Origin: Membranipora membranacea
Taxonomy: Eukaryota; Bryozoa; Gymnolaemata; Cheilostomatida; Membraniporidae
NCBI GenBank assembly: GCA_914767715.1
Contig: OU612069.1
Span: 23,619,387 to 23,683,386, forward strand
DNA length: 64,000 nucleotides
Direction of reading: 5' to 3'
A model generated the notes under the pieces. The model was not told the DNA's origin. It did no database searches and saw nothing but the letters and a program-made list of their open reading frames with translations. Both the position numbers and the translations under genes were made by a program. This document shows, one piece after another, positions 24,932 to 38,000 of this stretch; positions within the stretch are counted from its first letter, which is position 1; each line of letters opens with the position of its first letter.

Positions 24932-25818
24932 TTCTACAATACTTATATTCAAATATGTTAAATGCGAACTCTTAGTTGAATATATCTGCAGCTATTTGCT
25001 CCCATCATTCAACAGCAGTGGTGTCTCATTGATAACCTCAATATTTGTGACAGCACCATCGAACAGTTACATTGTAATCTATTATTAAATGCAAGTAAGG
25101 TAGCACTTGCCGCAACTTAAATAAAAACATATCGAGGCTGCAAAATGCAAAGAATATTCAGCATCCTCTGAGAACATGTTTGTGCAGTTTTAAAAGAGGC
25201 TACTAGGATGATTAGTAAGGTACTAACCAAAATTCAGCTCACTAAGTGATGTTTTCATTTGCTTCGTCGAGTTGTTATTTGTGATATAAAGTCTAACACT
25301 AGCTTGAATGTTGGAATTAAGCAAATGTTTAAGTGAAGTTTGAAGTTTGTTTATTGCCTTATTTCTAATATCCATCCTGTAATTGGTTGATAGCATCGAA
25401 AGTACGGCACATAAGTAACACAAAATAAAAGGAGTCTGAGCTGCATTAGTTGAAAAATCGTAATAGCATTCAAAAAGGTGTTTTCTCTCTTGGTGGTTCT
25501 ACATTGGATGGCTGGTATTTATCTATCTTTGCTCTTCAAGCATATTTTCTGTTTGTATTTTATTTTAATGCGAGAGTTCAGGGGGTGTGGTGATCTTAGC
25601 TGGCTATTTTAGTGAAGTGTCAGAGGCATACATCAGATAAGCTAAGCATATAGAGAGTATTTGTAGTATTAGTAAGGCACTACATCTATAAAATACATCT
25701 AATATAACCATGTGCTTTCACAATGTCTGTATACAAATAAGTAAATGATTGAAACAAGAGTATCAGGCCACGCCTCTTCTACCCTGCTATGTGGCTAACA
25801 AGTTCTTCCGAATATTCT

Positions 25819-26226
25819 AACCCTAGGACTGCCGCATTTCCTGACTTTGGGCTTGGTGTGGGTAGGTGGTGGGGGTGGGAAGGATGGAAGCTCACTGTGT
25901 TTCTCATTAAACTGATCAATTTATTGACACAAATTTTAACAGCTCAAGTTTTTTCACAATTCCCATACTACAAACTATTACCCCTAGGGGAGAAGAGAGA
26001 ACAACTCTAGCATATATTTAGCCCTATTCTGCACGCATTTGAATGCGCTAGAGTTGTTTTCTCTTCTCCCCTAGGGGTAATAGTTTGTAGTATGGGGATT
26101 GTGAAAAATCTTGAGCTGTTAAAATTTATGGCAATAAATTGATCAGTTTAATGAGAAACACAGTGAGCTTCCCACCCCCTACCCATACCAAGCCCAAAGT
26201 CAGGAAATGCGGAAGTCCTATGGTTC
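25819..26226. mobile_element. About 408-bp foldback element with arms near 190-200 bp
   Basis: The two halves are reverse complements over almost their full length with scattered mismatches. Landmarks are CCGCATTTCCTGACTTTGGG on the left against CCCAAAGTCAGGAAATGCGG on the right, and CCCCTAGGGGAGAAGAGA against TCTCTTCTCCCCTAGGGG. The centre is a short spacer around TTTAGCCCTATTCTGCACGC. No coding capacity. As RNA it would form one very long hairpin. Confidence 0.85.
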
Positions 26227-27506
26227 TAATCTAATATTATTCTCATTCTGTAGTCTACTGTAGTGTAGGAAGTACATGTAGGTAGGGAGCATCTTTTGAG
26301 TAAAAATCATTTCACACATTAATCAGCAGCCTATCCGACAAGGGAAGGTTACCGCTCAACTGCCATTCAATGTATGCATGTATGTATATGTAATGGTAAT
26401 GTTTCTGGCGCAATATTCCACTAGGAGTTCTGCAACATAAGTCAATGGTAATGTAGACCTATGTCCCTTTTACCAAATGTTGCTTGGTCCGGATATCTTT
26501 GTTTAGCCAACACATGGTCCTAACACTCAACCAAATATGCTTTTCGATATCTGGTTTCTGCAAATGAAAATGAATGAAATTCATTTACTTTTTGGGTTGA
26601 GGCCAGACACATATAGTCCTAGGGTTGATCGATTTTGATTGCAAGGTTGAAATGCACTTCTAGTGCCACCATACCTCAGACATCAAATCCAAGACAGTAA
26701 ATCAAGATTAGTAAGTTAGGAGTGGTGCATTATCTTTAACCTCACTGTAAGAGAGTCAGGCAAGCCTTTAACTAAATAATGCAGATGGTTCCGCAAGAAA
26801 AACTCTAATGATTTACAGAACCACTGAATAGAAAAAGGAATTCCGCCATCTTACTGTTCAACTCGGTTGGCTAGCAAAGGAAGACTTTGCAGTGATGAAT
26901 GTATTATGTCTTATATCTGAGATATAAGGTAGAGAATGGTATGAGACCATACTTGCTAGATAAGATTATAGATTAAGATACATTAGATTAAGATAGATTA
27001 AGATAAGATTATAGATGATAGATAAGGCATTATCCTCCAGAAAATGGCAATGGTCCAACCATAAGAATGTAGCACAAAAATAGCTTTAATAGGCAAAGTA
27101 CTTATATTTGGCGGGTGCTCATATAATTGATTGCTTCACCTGTCACTGCTGCCAGCCTAATCAAAGTTGAAGGCGCTGACAGGCTAACAATTACCCAAAT
27201 ATGCCATCATATCGGAGTTATATTTGACTTGTTGTTTTTGTCGCATAGTAGAATAACAACCACCCACATGAATAATATAATGAATGCAGACAGACTCACA
27301 TACTTAAAATCAATTACTCATCACTATTGACAATGACACCGAGTATGTATTTATACCAGTGGTGATTGTCTTTAGTGAACATTTCCTTCATCATCAGTGA
27401 ATTATAGTGGAAGGCCATTCCCACTGGAGTATGTATTTTCGCCAACAGCGATATCATATTCCGATGGGAACATATCAAAAGGTACTGACACTGTGAAGAC
27501 ATAATT

Positions 27507-28170
27507 AGCATACTTTTCTTGGTCATTCTGGAGTGCACAGCAGGGAGAAAGCGTGCACCTCGTGTCAAATTTTTGCACAAATTGATTGTTTAGATGATTT
27601 CTAAGAAGATATTAATTTGGATGCATCTCTAGTAGATTTCAGTGTGAGTCTCCCATCTATCATCGCAAGTGTTTCAACTTAATTTTCTTCGAAAGAAATT
27701 AAATATGGTCAAAACTCAACAGTGTAGCAGTGTCATACAGGTTTTTAGCATACTTTTCTTGGTCATTCTGGACCGCACAGCAGGAGAAAGCATACATCTT
27801 GTGGATGTGGAAACACTAATGATTAATGATTGCTTACATGATTTCTAAGAAGATATTAATTTGGATGCATCTCTAGTAGATTTCAGTGTGAGTCTCCCAT
27901 CTATCATCGCAAGTGTTTCAACTTAATTTTCTTCGAAAGAAATTAAATATGGTCAAAACTCAACAGTGTAGCAGTGTCATACTGGTTTTTAGCATACTTT
28001 TCTTGGTCATTCTGGACCGCACAGCAGGAGAAAGCATGCACCTTGTGGATGTGGAAACACTAATGATTAATGATTGGTTACATGATTTCTAAGAAGATAT
28101 TAATTTGGCTGCATCTCTAACAGATTTCAGTGTCAGTCCCAAGTTTATCATCTCAAGTGTTTCAACTAAA
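27507..28170. repeat. Three-copy tandem repeat, unit about 240 bp
   Basis: Copies begin at 27507, 27747 and 27991 with AGCATACTTTTCTTGGTCAT. They share TTTCTAAGAAGATATTAATT and TGTTTCAACTTAATTTTC. Copies 2 and 3 are closest; the third decays near 28170. No coding potential. Confidence 0.85.
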
Positions 28171-29006
28171 TTTTCCTGTACCTGGGAACTGGAATGCTTG
28201 ATTACTTTTTCTGCCATTCAGCCATAAGTTCATAATTAAGTTTGGACCCACTATGACCTTGATAATTGAATAATAAGCTGATTAGCAGTTCATTATTCTC
28301 AGGTCAGTGGGTAATTACAAATAGTTCAGCATTATTCCGCAGAGTAATCCTTATTCTATCATTATTCATATGAGCCAGAGAGATAACACTGCACATGGTA
28401 TCACAGGGTAAGGATCAGGCTGTGGTTGCCCTAGTCATGAACACATAACCAAGGTCATGTCAGCGACCGATTTAATCGTTCTACATATTCTCTTCATAAG
28501 TTAAAACAAAACGTGTTATGATTTACTGATCAAGTTTCTATATTTATAATGAGAGCAGGTTATATTCCCTCAGGGTGACGGTGTTGTGTGGGAATGGGAT
28601 GAGATGTTGTGTGTACTTTTAGTCATCATGTGTATATAGAGGGACAATAATCGCTGTCGACAGGAGGCAGCGTGATGCGGTATTTTTTAGATAGTTTTAT
28701 ACTCATCATTATTTAGCAATCATCAATATTATTGATTGTGGTGGTGATTTGATTATTATTGATTGTGATTGATTTAGCAATCAATCATCATTATTTAGCA
28801 ATCACTGTACACTCTTGCTTTAGGCATCGGGCGGTAGGATATATCTATGGTGTTACGTTCAAATACAGCCTGTATATACGGCACTCCTACACTACCCCAG
28901 TGCAGGCTGCTCTAAGCTCAGACTTTGGAAGTGCACTAGACAGTGAGACAGCAGTGCAGCAGTAGGACAGTATCACCACAGACAGCAGTGAGCGACTAGT
29001 GACAGT

Positions 29007-32000
29007 ATGTCACTACAGGTGCCACTGCCGGAATCTTACTGGGATGGATTCGTCAAGGTTTGTTTTATTACTCTCATTATGCTGCCTCTAATGTCATAGA
29101 TTGGAAAAATAGTTCTACAGCTTTGATTTTTAGTAACGGCTGCTTGAAATAGGGCCCTGCAAAATAGAAGGCTAGTTTACTCAATCAAGCTCCCCCCCCC
29201 CCCACTAGCTCGCTTAAATTAGTGCTAGCTAACATTGAGACAAACTAGCTTTACTAAACTGTAGTTGTAATTTACTCCCCTAAAGTATAGTTAACTCTAA
29301 ATACTGTACCCACTATTATTGTCTGCATCATGCCCTTGGTTAACAGTTTGGCTATGTTAAACACATACACCATATAATATCTCATATGCTTATGGTTTTC
29401 AATATTGAGATGACTTTGTCATTACTATTTGGAGTTGACAATCTTACTAACATCATTCATGTCTGCTATGGCACAGTATAGACAGTTTTCTGAGCTCTGA
29501 TTTAGGCCTCAATTTTGAGTTGTCCTCTCTCCAGCTTGGGACTTTTAACCCACGCCGCATAGGAAAAACGTGCTGAAAAGAGGGTTATCTTGAAAACCGC
29601 TTATAATGGTATAAAAATTATTTTTGATTCAGAATCTGCAACATTGAAAACTCATATGAACATAGTTTGGGAAATAATTATAGTATTTGGATAGTCAATT
29701 ATAGCATTTTCCTCCTGTTTTGCGGACAATTTGGCAAAATCTTTCATGAGTTTCGGCACCAAAATAAAGATTTATCAACATGCAAGCCTCCAATGGATTG
29801 GAAACCCTGTCTCACTGGGTTTTCAATGGTGCAGACTCTGAATCAATAACCATTTTTATCCTTACATTAGCGGTTTTCGATATAACCCTCTTTCAGCAGG
29901 TTTTTCCTATGCGGCGTGGGTTAAAAGTACCAAACTGGAGAGAGGACAACTCCGAGTTGAGGCATAAATAAGAGCTCAGAAAACTGTCTATTTGCTCAAA
30001 TTTGAATCGACTGTAATCAGCAAATAGTCCTCCATCCCAGCCCTAGTGAAAATTGTTTATAGCAATGCATCTGTGACTCCACCTTGCTAATTATTGATAA
30101 GTTTAATTACTGTAATGACACGCTCCTGTCTGACTATATAGGATCTGTTTGAGGTAATAACCTGTCTAGACTAGTCTTATTTATGCTTTTGTCCTACCCA
30201 GAGCGGATTCACCAGATGGTGTGACCAGATGGTGTGACCATTGTAGTGCTCCCTATTATAGTAATACTGTATTGAGTCAAATTTTGTCAATAGAAATAAT
30301 ATGGGTTAATCACAAATAAATGTCCCTGCTAGGCAAACTACAATGCTATCCATCACACCAATGGTGTTTGGTTTTAGCTTGGTGTAGGCTGTTCAGTTGG
30401 CAAGGTAGTTGTCGAACTAAATTTTTGTTTGTCATGATGACTTGTCCTGAATGCAGTTTATTGGCATGACATGCTCATAAATTGCATTGGTACGTATTGT
30501 TGGTATGTACTGTTGGTATGGTGTACAATGAGAATATTGTATACAATAGAGGAGTAAATACAAGCTAGAGCCTAGATTAGCTAGTCAGGGTAGTAAGGGT
30601 GAGTTTATGCTAGTTAGCGCTAAGGAATGATGATGAGCTAGTTATAGTAACTTCGGCTATTCCAAATGTTTAAAACGGCCAATTTTCCCCCTAAGATTCC
30701 ATGCTCCTCTGCTGTGCTTACCCTCATTAGGTCTGCAGGTTTCACTGTTTATAGTTATGCTCACTGTTATACATACAGTAGGAGTTATTCCTTCACATTA
30801 TTATTTTTTGTAATACAGGGAGTGAATTTCTCCATCCCCGGTACGGGCGGAGCTGAGTGCGTGGCGTTTATCCCCGACTGGCAGAAGGCTTGTGAGACTC
30901 TGTTCGCTCTCGCTGTCAGCTTCTGCTTTACTTACGCCGGCTGGAGGAAGGTCAAGGTCGATACTAAACCTCAACAGTACGGTGAGTCATAGGGTCAGGT
31001 AGTCATTACACAGGGCACACTGATGACGTGATATACTATTGCATGTATATCTCTGATCTATAGAGTAACATCGCAAGGAATTTGGTGTGACGACCCGAGT
31101 TCAATTTCATTAATTAGGGGAGAGAACATGTTAGGTATTCGTACTGAATTGACTGTAGCGATCAGAGATACACATGATAATAGTGTGGTGTCAGTGTGTA
31201 CACAGGGAGCTGTTTCGGTGGGGAACCGCTTCATCCATGATTTCTTTATCCCTAGGCCTACATAGGATTATGCCTCGTTGGTGAGGCAGCCAATGTGTTG
31301 GATTTAAGTAAGATGAATTGTAACCATCTCTATAGTAGTCTGAGCCTCCCAGACTCTTGCCCCCCCCCCCGTCTAATGTCACCCCCCCCTGTCTACACCC
31401 TTTGTGATGATGGTGATGGTATGGAGGCATCAAACACATTCCATGCAGTTTCATAAATCTGAGAACTGCAGGAGAATGCAAGGAGTAACATTGCTAGATA
31501 TTTGTGGTAGAAATTTATTAGACATCTGGTGATTAGAGAGTGGTTTGTAGAAATGACGGTATGATGATTGAAATGTGTTGGTCATCACTTACATGACATA
31601 ATGCAAGACATAATTTCAGTGCATCTTCTGTATAGATGCAACCAGTGACAGCTTAATTAGGGAACAGGGCGATAATCTCTGCTGGGATTGTTGTTCTGCC
31701 TTTGACTAGTTAACAATTGATCAAAACCCATCACGAGGCACTGAGCAAGTTAATCAGAGCTCATCAGCCTTCTCACATTGATCAAATAGATCAACAGTCA
31801 AAACATGAAATTAGTAGTTTACCGACAGTTGACTGACTTGAGATACTGAATGCTTTTCGCAAGCAGCCCGCTTTTAAACCCTAATATTAAAGCCACTTGA
31901 AGTGTGCTGATGTCTTAAATTTGTGTGATCCAGCAATAGCATCTTTATTTTTCACCTATCCTCTCATGATGTGATGCTTAGTAGGGGTCAAGTCCTGTGT

Positions 32001-35000
32001 TCTGTTGGGATTTTATCTCAATCTGTCCGTACGGTTAATGGCCTGCAATAACTCAAACTAGCCAGGGACTAGAGAATTCAAATACGAAACTTTCATGATT
32101 ATTACATTTATGTAATAGTACGTAATTTGTGGTCTTGGTTAGTGGATGTGATATCGATGACTAGTTCGATATCAGTTGTTGTATTATACAAACATCAACG
32201 ATAAGTGATTGAGTGAGATTAGCTAGACTGAAACGAATTTTCTCGAGAAATGCAGAATATTGCAGAACCCTGGTTAGACTAGTGTGCCCAGTTTGGTCAT
32301 CTGTGTGGTCCCCTTCATGGTGAATGTCAGAAGGGCCTCATCAAGTGTGCAGAAGGGCCTCCCACCAAACGATACAAACTGAATACCAACCATCTATAAG
32401 ATGAGCTAAAAGTTTTGGGGTCCCACTAGATATTGAATTCACTCAGTAGTAAGCTTTCAGGTTAAACCGTCTTTGAGCAGATTAGTTTTTATTTCCTACA
32501 TCCTACATACCCCACTCTTTGCAGCATACATCCTTGTTACTTCCTGCCGGCCTAAGTTGTCATACTGTAGCCCTGTTCACACGGTCACGTGGCCGTGTGA
32601 ACAGGGCTAGTCATACTGTGATTGAGCTCCGTGTTTTCTCATTGTAGAAGATGAGCGGATATCTCCCTACAGACAGCTACTATTGGTAGCCTTAGTTCTG
32701 ACATTCGGAGTAGAAGTCGGGTATAAACTATCTACTAGCTCTGTCATATGGCTAGCTAATCCCTGTCATATTCTAACTATGGTTCAGGTAGGCTATAGTT
32801 CAACTTCGATTGTCCTCCTTGTTTTAATTGCGCACCAGCTACTGAATAGAAAATAATACTCATAATGAAATTTGTCCCAGAAGAAATACGGACAGAGTTT
32901 TAATTTCTCTTCTGTTTATCACTTGAATGCTTTGGTTCGGGAAGATTGGAGCGGAAGTAGATCAATTTTGATCCAATTTGCCGGCCGTCCGATCATTCTC
33001 ATCCTACTGGTGAGCCGGCCGTCCGATCATTCTCATCCTACTGGTGAGCCGGCCGTCCGTCCGATCATTCTCATCCTACTGGTGAGCCGGCCGTCCGTCC
33101 GATCATTCTCATCCTACTGGTGAGCCGGCCGTCCGATCATTCTCATCCTACTGGTGAGCCGGCCGTCCGATCATTCTCATCCTACTGGTGAGCCGGCCGT
33201 CCGATCATTCTCATCCTACTGGTGAGCCGGCCGTCCGATCATTCTCATCCTACTGGTGAGCCGGCCGTCCGATCATTCTCATCCTACTGGTGAGCCGGCC
33301 GTCCGATCATTCACATCCTACTGGTGAGCTGGCCGTCCGATCATTCTCATCCTACTGGTGAGCCGGCCGTCCGATCATTCTCATCCTACTGGTGAGCCGG
33401 CCGTCCGACCATTCTCATCCTACTGGTGAGCCGGCCGTCCGATCATTCTCATCCTACTGGTGAGCCGGCCGTCCGATCATTCTCATCCTACTGGTGAGCC
33501 GGCCGTCCGATCATTCTCATCCTACTGGTGAGCCGGCCGTCCGATCATTCTCATCCTACTGGTGAGCCGGCCGTCCGTCCGATCATTCTCATCCTACTGG
33601 TGAGCCGGCCGTCCGTCCGATCATTCTCATCCTACTGGTGAGCCGGCCGTCCGTCCGATCATTCTCATCCTACTGGTGAGCCGGCCGTCCGATCATTCTC
33701 ATCCTACTGGTGAGCCGGCCGTCCGACCATTCTCATCCTACTGGTGAGCCGGCCGTCCGATCATTCTCATCCTACTGGTGAGCTGGCCGTCCGATCATTC
33801 TCATCCTACTGGTGAGCCGGCCGTCCGATCATTCTCATCCTACTGGTGAGCCGGCCGTCCGATCATTCTCATCCTACTGGTGAGCCGGCCGTCCGATCAT
33901 TCTCATCCCACTGGTGAGCCGGCCGTCCGATCATTCTCATCCTACTGGTGAGCCGGCCGTCCGACCATTCTCATCCTACTGGTGAGCTGGCCGTCCGATC
34001 ATTCTCATCCTACTGGTGAGCCGGCCGTCCGATCATTCTCATCCTACTGGTGAGCCGGCCGTCTGATCATTCTCATCCTACTGGTGAGCTGGCCGTCCGA
34101 TCATTCTCATCCTACTGGTGAGCCGGCCGTCCGACCATTCTCATCCTACTGGTGAGCTGGCCGTCCGATCATTCTCATCCTACTGGTGAGCCGGCCGTCC
34201 GATCATTCTCATCCTACTGGTGAGCCGGACGTCAGACCATTCTCATCCTACTGGTGAGCCGGCCGTCCGATCATTCTCATCCTAATGGTGAGCCGGCCGT
34301 CTGATCATTCTCATCCTACTGGTGAGCTGGCCGTCCGATCATTCTCATCCTACTGGTGAGCCGGCCGTCCGATCATTCTCATCCTACTGGTGAGCCGGCC
34401 GTCCGATCATTCTCATCCTACTGGTGAGCCGGCCGTCCGATCATTCTCATCCTACTGGTGAGCCGGCTGTCCGATCATTCACATCCTACTGGTGAGCCGA
34501 CCGTCCGATCATTCTCATCCTACTGGTGAGCTGGCCGTCCGATCATTCTCATCCTACTGGTGAGCCGACCGCCCGATCATTCTCATCCTACTGGTGAGCC
34601 GGCCGGCCGTCCGATCATTCTCATCCTACTGGTGACGGCGGCTCAAAATCTAAATGCAGGAAAATTGGATCATGCTTGATCTAGAGTGGGAGAGACTGCG
34701 TATCAATCATATCATTTCGGGATGGGAATTTTTCCTTGATGAGACTTTGACCCCCCCAATGCTTTTTATCTGGCCCTCTAAATTTTTGGCTTGTACATCA
34801 ATTGTTTCCTTTGATGTGATTTGTTATGGTGTGATAATTTTAATCAGGTCTGCAAACAATTGTACTTTCAACCTTGTACATTGGATAGTAAACATTATAT
34901 GAGTTGATTGGTTTTTATCAAATAAGTCCAACAATGAATCACCCTACCATATACCATTTTATGGCATGTTCAGTTTCTAATTACTAATCAAGCCCAATGT

Positions 35001-38000
35001 TGAAAATGTGCTAACATTTGTTTTTTGACAACACATTATTCTTGGTCAGTTGGTGGGCCACTGTGTAGGCTGTAAGCAATCCTCCCCCTCCATTCCATGC
35101 AAAGGGAAGTGCATTCAAGGTCTTGCCTTTCTTATCTTTCTTTATGATCTATGATGGTACCTCTGTTACTGAGTGCATTCGTTTCGAAACTGTTTGTGAC
35201 TGTACCATAAATGCCAACATTCAAACTGAAATCCTCAGAAAGTGAAGCCCGAGTTTTATGAAATATTGATAATAGACTTATCGTAAATGAGCTGAATGAA
35301 ATTGTTATGAAGGGTAGCCTGGGAAACCTGGGTATCTGACTGAGACTGAGAAAGCTATTTGTAACTTTTAATGGCATCATATACACGTTAATTTGTGAGA
35401 AATCTTACTTTTTTGTAGATAATACTGTTAGCAGCCCCGCCACGTAAGTGGGTGACAGTCGTGTTTCGTATCATGATGCACTCAATGCATGGAGCAGTGG
35501 TGGCCTTACTCCTACCTGTCACTAATACAAGAATGGTGAGTGTCACAACGTAGTACGGCTGTCAGAGATTTATAACTTTGTGTAGAGCCACACTATGTGA
35601 GTCGGAACCTGCTGGCGTTCGTTCATAGGGATAAAAGGGGCCTATTTGCTTTACATACACCTTGTGAATATCACTACGCCCCACAAAATTCAGGCACAGT
35701 ATCCATAACAAAATGGTTATCACCCTCGTGCTGACCGATGATCAGTAAAGCCATATCATATGATACTCTAGAGATCAGTTACTACCTAGCTTTAAAATGA
35801 TAACCACACTGGAAAAACCTGCTTCTCAATGAAATAAATTACTTCCTCTGTAGTAATTATATTTCCCTCATCATGTGATGTGTGTATGTGAGAGAAAACA
35901 ACACCCCTTTTTGGCTCTGAGATTACCATTTATGTGTTTTGTGATGAAATCACCTGTCAACCACACTCCTTTAGATGATGAATTCCCAGCAAATGCAAAC
36001 ATCTGTGGCCTAGCAAAAAATGTGATTGGTATACTGTGCAAAATGTAATATAATGGTCACCCTATAAAAAAGTGGTGTTTACTTTCTCACTCACATACAC
36101 ATCGCCAACAATTAGTCAACAGGTTCTGCCTCATAATTTAACCTAGATTTAGTTTGAGAAACTTTAGAACCAGGTGATCAGAAAACTATATTCAATTGAA
36201 GTTTGTTTGAGTAAGCACAACATTTTACAGAGTAAATTCGCTGGTAGTGAGTTGCCCTTCCTTGATAGGTTAGGCGAGTAACTCTGACTGAATGCATTAT
36301 ACTGAATTTTACATTATGCTTTTCATTCAATGCTCATGGTTTCGCCTTGCACCGAAATTTGAGAACCCAGGGCTTTCAGTTAACACACATAGGCAGCTTG
36401 AGTAAATCCCAGTGCCAACCAGCTGAAACATTCATTGAAATTTGAAATCAGACTTGCCGTTCACAGTCATACCACACTGAGTGATTTGTTTTCTCTTGGT
36501 TAAGTTCACATATTCAGTGAGGCAGGCTCAATTTGGCCCTCTGCTGATTGGATATCTCAAGCCATCGGGCTCCTGGTGTTACCTTGAGATAGAGGTAAGA
36601 TTTGTGTCCTCCCCTTCATCATGTCTGATCTATACGGCTATGTCAGCGCGTCCACTGTGCTCAGCGCGCCCACTGTGGTCAGCGCGTCCACTGTGGACAG
36701 CGCGTCCACTGTGGTCAGTGCGTCCACTGTGGTCAGCGCGTCCACTGTGGTCAGCGCGTCCACTGTGCTCAGTGCGTCTTCTGTTCGCAGCGCGTCCACT
36801 GTGGGTACAGAATTATAGACATGATCTAGTAAGAATGCTCATCCACCGATCCTATAGAATGTGCGAATGGCTTCTCAAAGGATGTAGATGAAATCTTCTA
36901 AAAAAATGTATTTCATAGCTTAAGAATATTTAAATAGCAGCTTGCAGATCTGACTGATTAAGTGTGAGCAACACGATTATGTTGCAGTGAATTTTGGTAC
37001 TATGTGCGACCTAGATGGAGTGTTTTCCAATGTGTCTGCATTTTGATTTGGTTCCGCTGGCATATGGAGGGGGAGCAACTCCAAATACAGACAAACTGGA
37101 TCAAACTCGTTCCATATGTACCCTAAAGAGTGCTCAATTCCTAATCAACGCATAGTTTGTTCTCAGGATTTCCACATCCTTCAAAATAAATTGAACACCA
37201 CCACTTGCTCTTGACCCAAATGAGATTGTGCAACAGGAATGTGACATGGCTGGTCATAAGCTCTTCAAGAAATGTCCAACTTTTAGAGAAACTTTCTTGA
37301 AACATCAAGTTGAGGGATGGAATTTATTCTTCATACATGTGCCTACACAAGCAAGTTTAGACATATTAACTGTACAGCAAGCTTGTCCTCGGTTCTGTTA
37401 TATATCAGTTAGTTACGGGATACAGGCTGATAGCCTAGATAGCAGGATAGCCTAGAAGCAAAATTTGATGAGTTGAAATGCAATTTAGCTTTATATTAGT
37501 AATACACAGCAAAGTTATTTCATCATACAGCTGTCATTCAAATAGAAGCAGAGATAAGATGAACTTAAATCTCCGGCGCTGTTATAGGAATATGGGAGGG
37601 ACAAGTTGTGTAAAAGCGCTGACTAGCTCCATAAATCAGACTGTATGACATTGTGTCAGTCCTCAGAGTGTGCTATGCTGCCTCTAAGTGCATGAAAGCG
37701 TAGTGCTATCAATAACAGTCATATCATAGCAAAGATAAACCGCCTGCATGCTCTGAGAACTGATACACTAAGGCCTGCGGAATATCTCTCTCTTTCTAAC
37801 ACAGGGTTAATGGGAAAAAAGTATCCAAACTATGTCAAAAAAGCACAGTCAAAATCACTACATTACATTTCTCATCATGTTTCACATTATTTAATTATAT
37901 ATAATGTTTTAGTATGCTTGGTAAATGCTGGACTTTTCACCATTTCTCTGTGGCACTTTAATTCAAACACAAGTGTACTAATGCTGACTAGAGAAAAGCG

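Larger units (their letters stand above)
22497..25817. mobile_element. Possible 3.3-kb non-autonomous element bounded by inverted ends of about 51 bp
   Basis: The sequence from GAATATTC through TTGTTAGCCACATAGCAGGG to GGCGTGGC (22497-22548) recurs in reverse complement at 25767-25817 with few mismatches. The interior has no transposase-like frame. It could be one element with terminal inverted repeats, or two independent copies of a short repeat in opposite orientation. No target duplication was identified. Confidence 0.4.
21887..29006. other. Repeat-rich 7-kb region between CLNS1A and TMEM164
   Basis: I see no coding gene here. The region holds long-range inverted ends (22497-22548 with 25767-25817), a short hairpin (23109-23150), three foldback structures (24457-24585, 24876-24931, 25819-26226), a three-copy tandem repeat of about 240 bp (27507-28170) and simple ATTGATT-type repeats (28660-28805). 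CLNS1A and TMEM164 are divergently transcribed, so both promoters lie at its ends. Confidence 0.65.

Noticed and set aside
28660-28805. ATTGATT/AATCAAT-rich stretch as an origin or promoter
   Set aside because: Simple drifting repeats with no other signal.
32980-34635. Regular repeats resembling a CRISPR array
   Set aside because: Units are contiguous with no unique spacers, and the host is eukaryotic; it is a minisatellite.
36481-36891. 136-codon open frame with ARPLWS repeats
   Set aside because: Created by the 18-bp minisatellite in a TMEM164 intron; no similarity or splice support.
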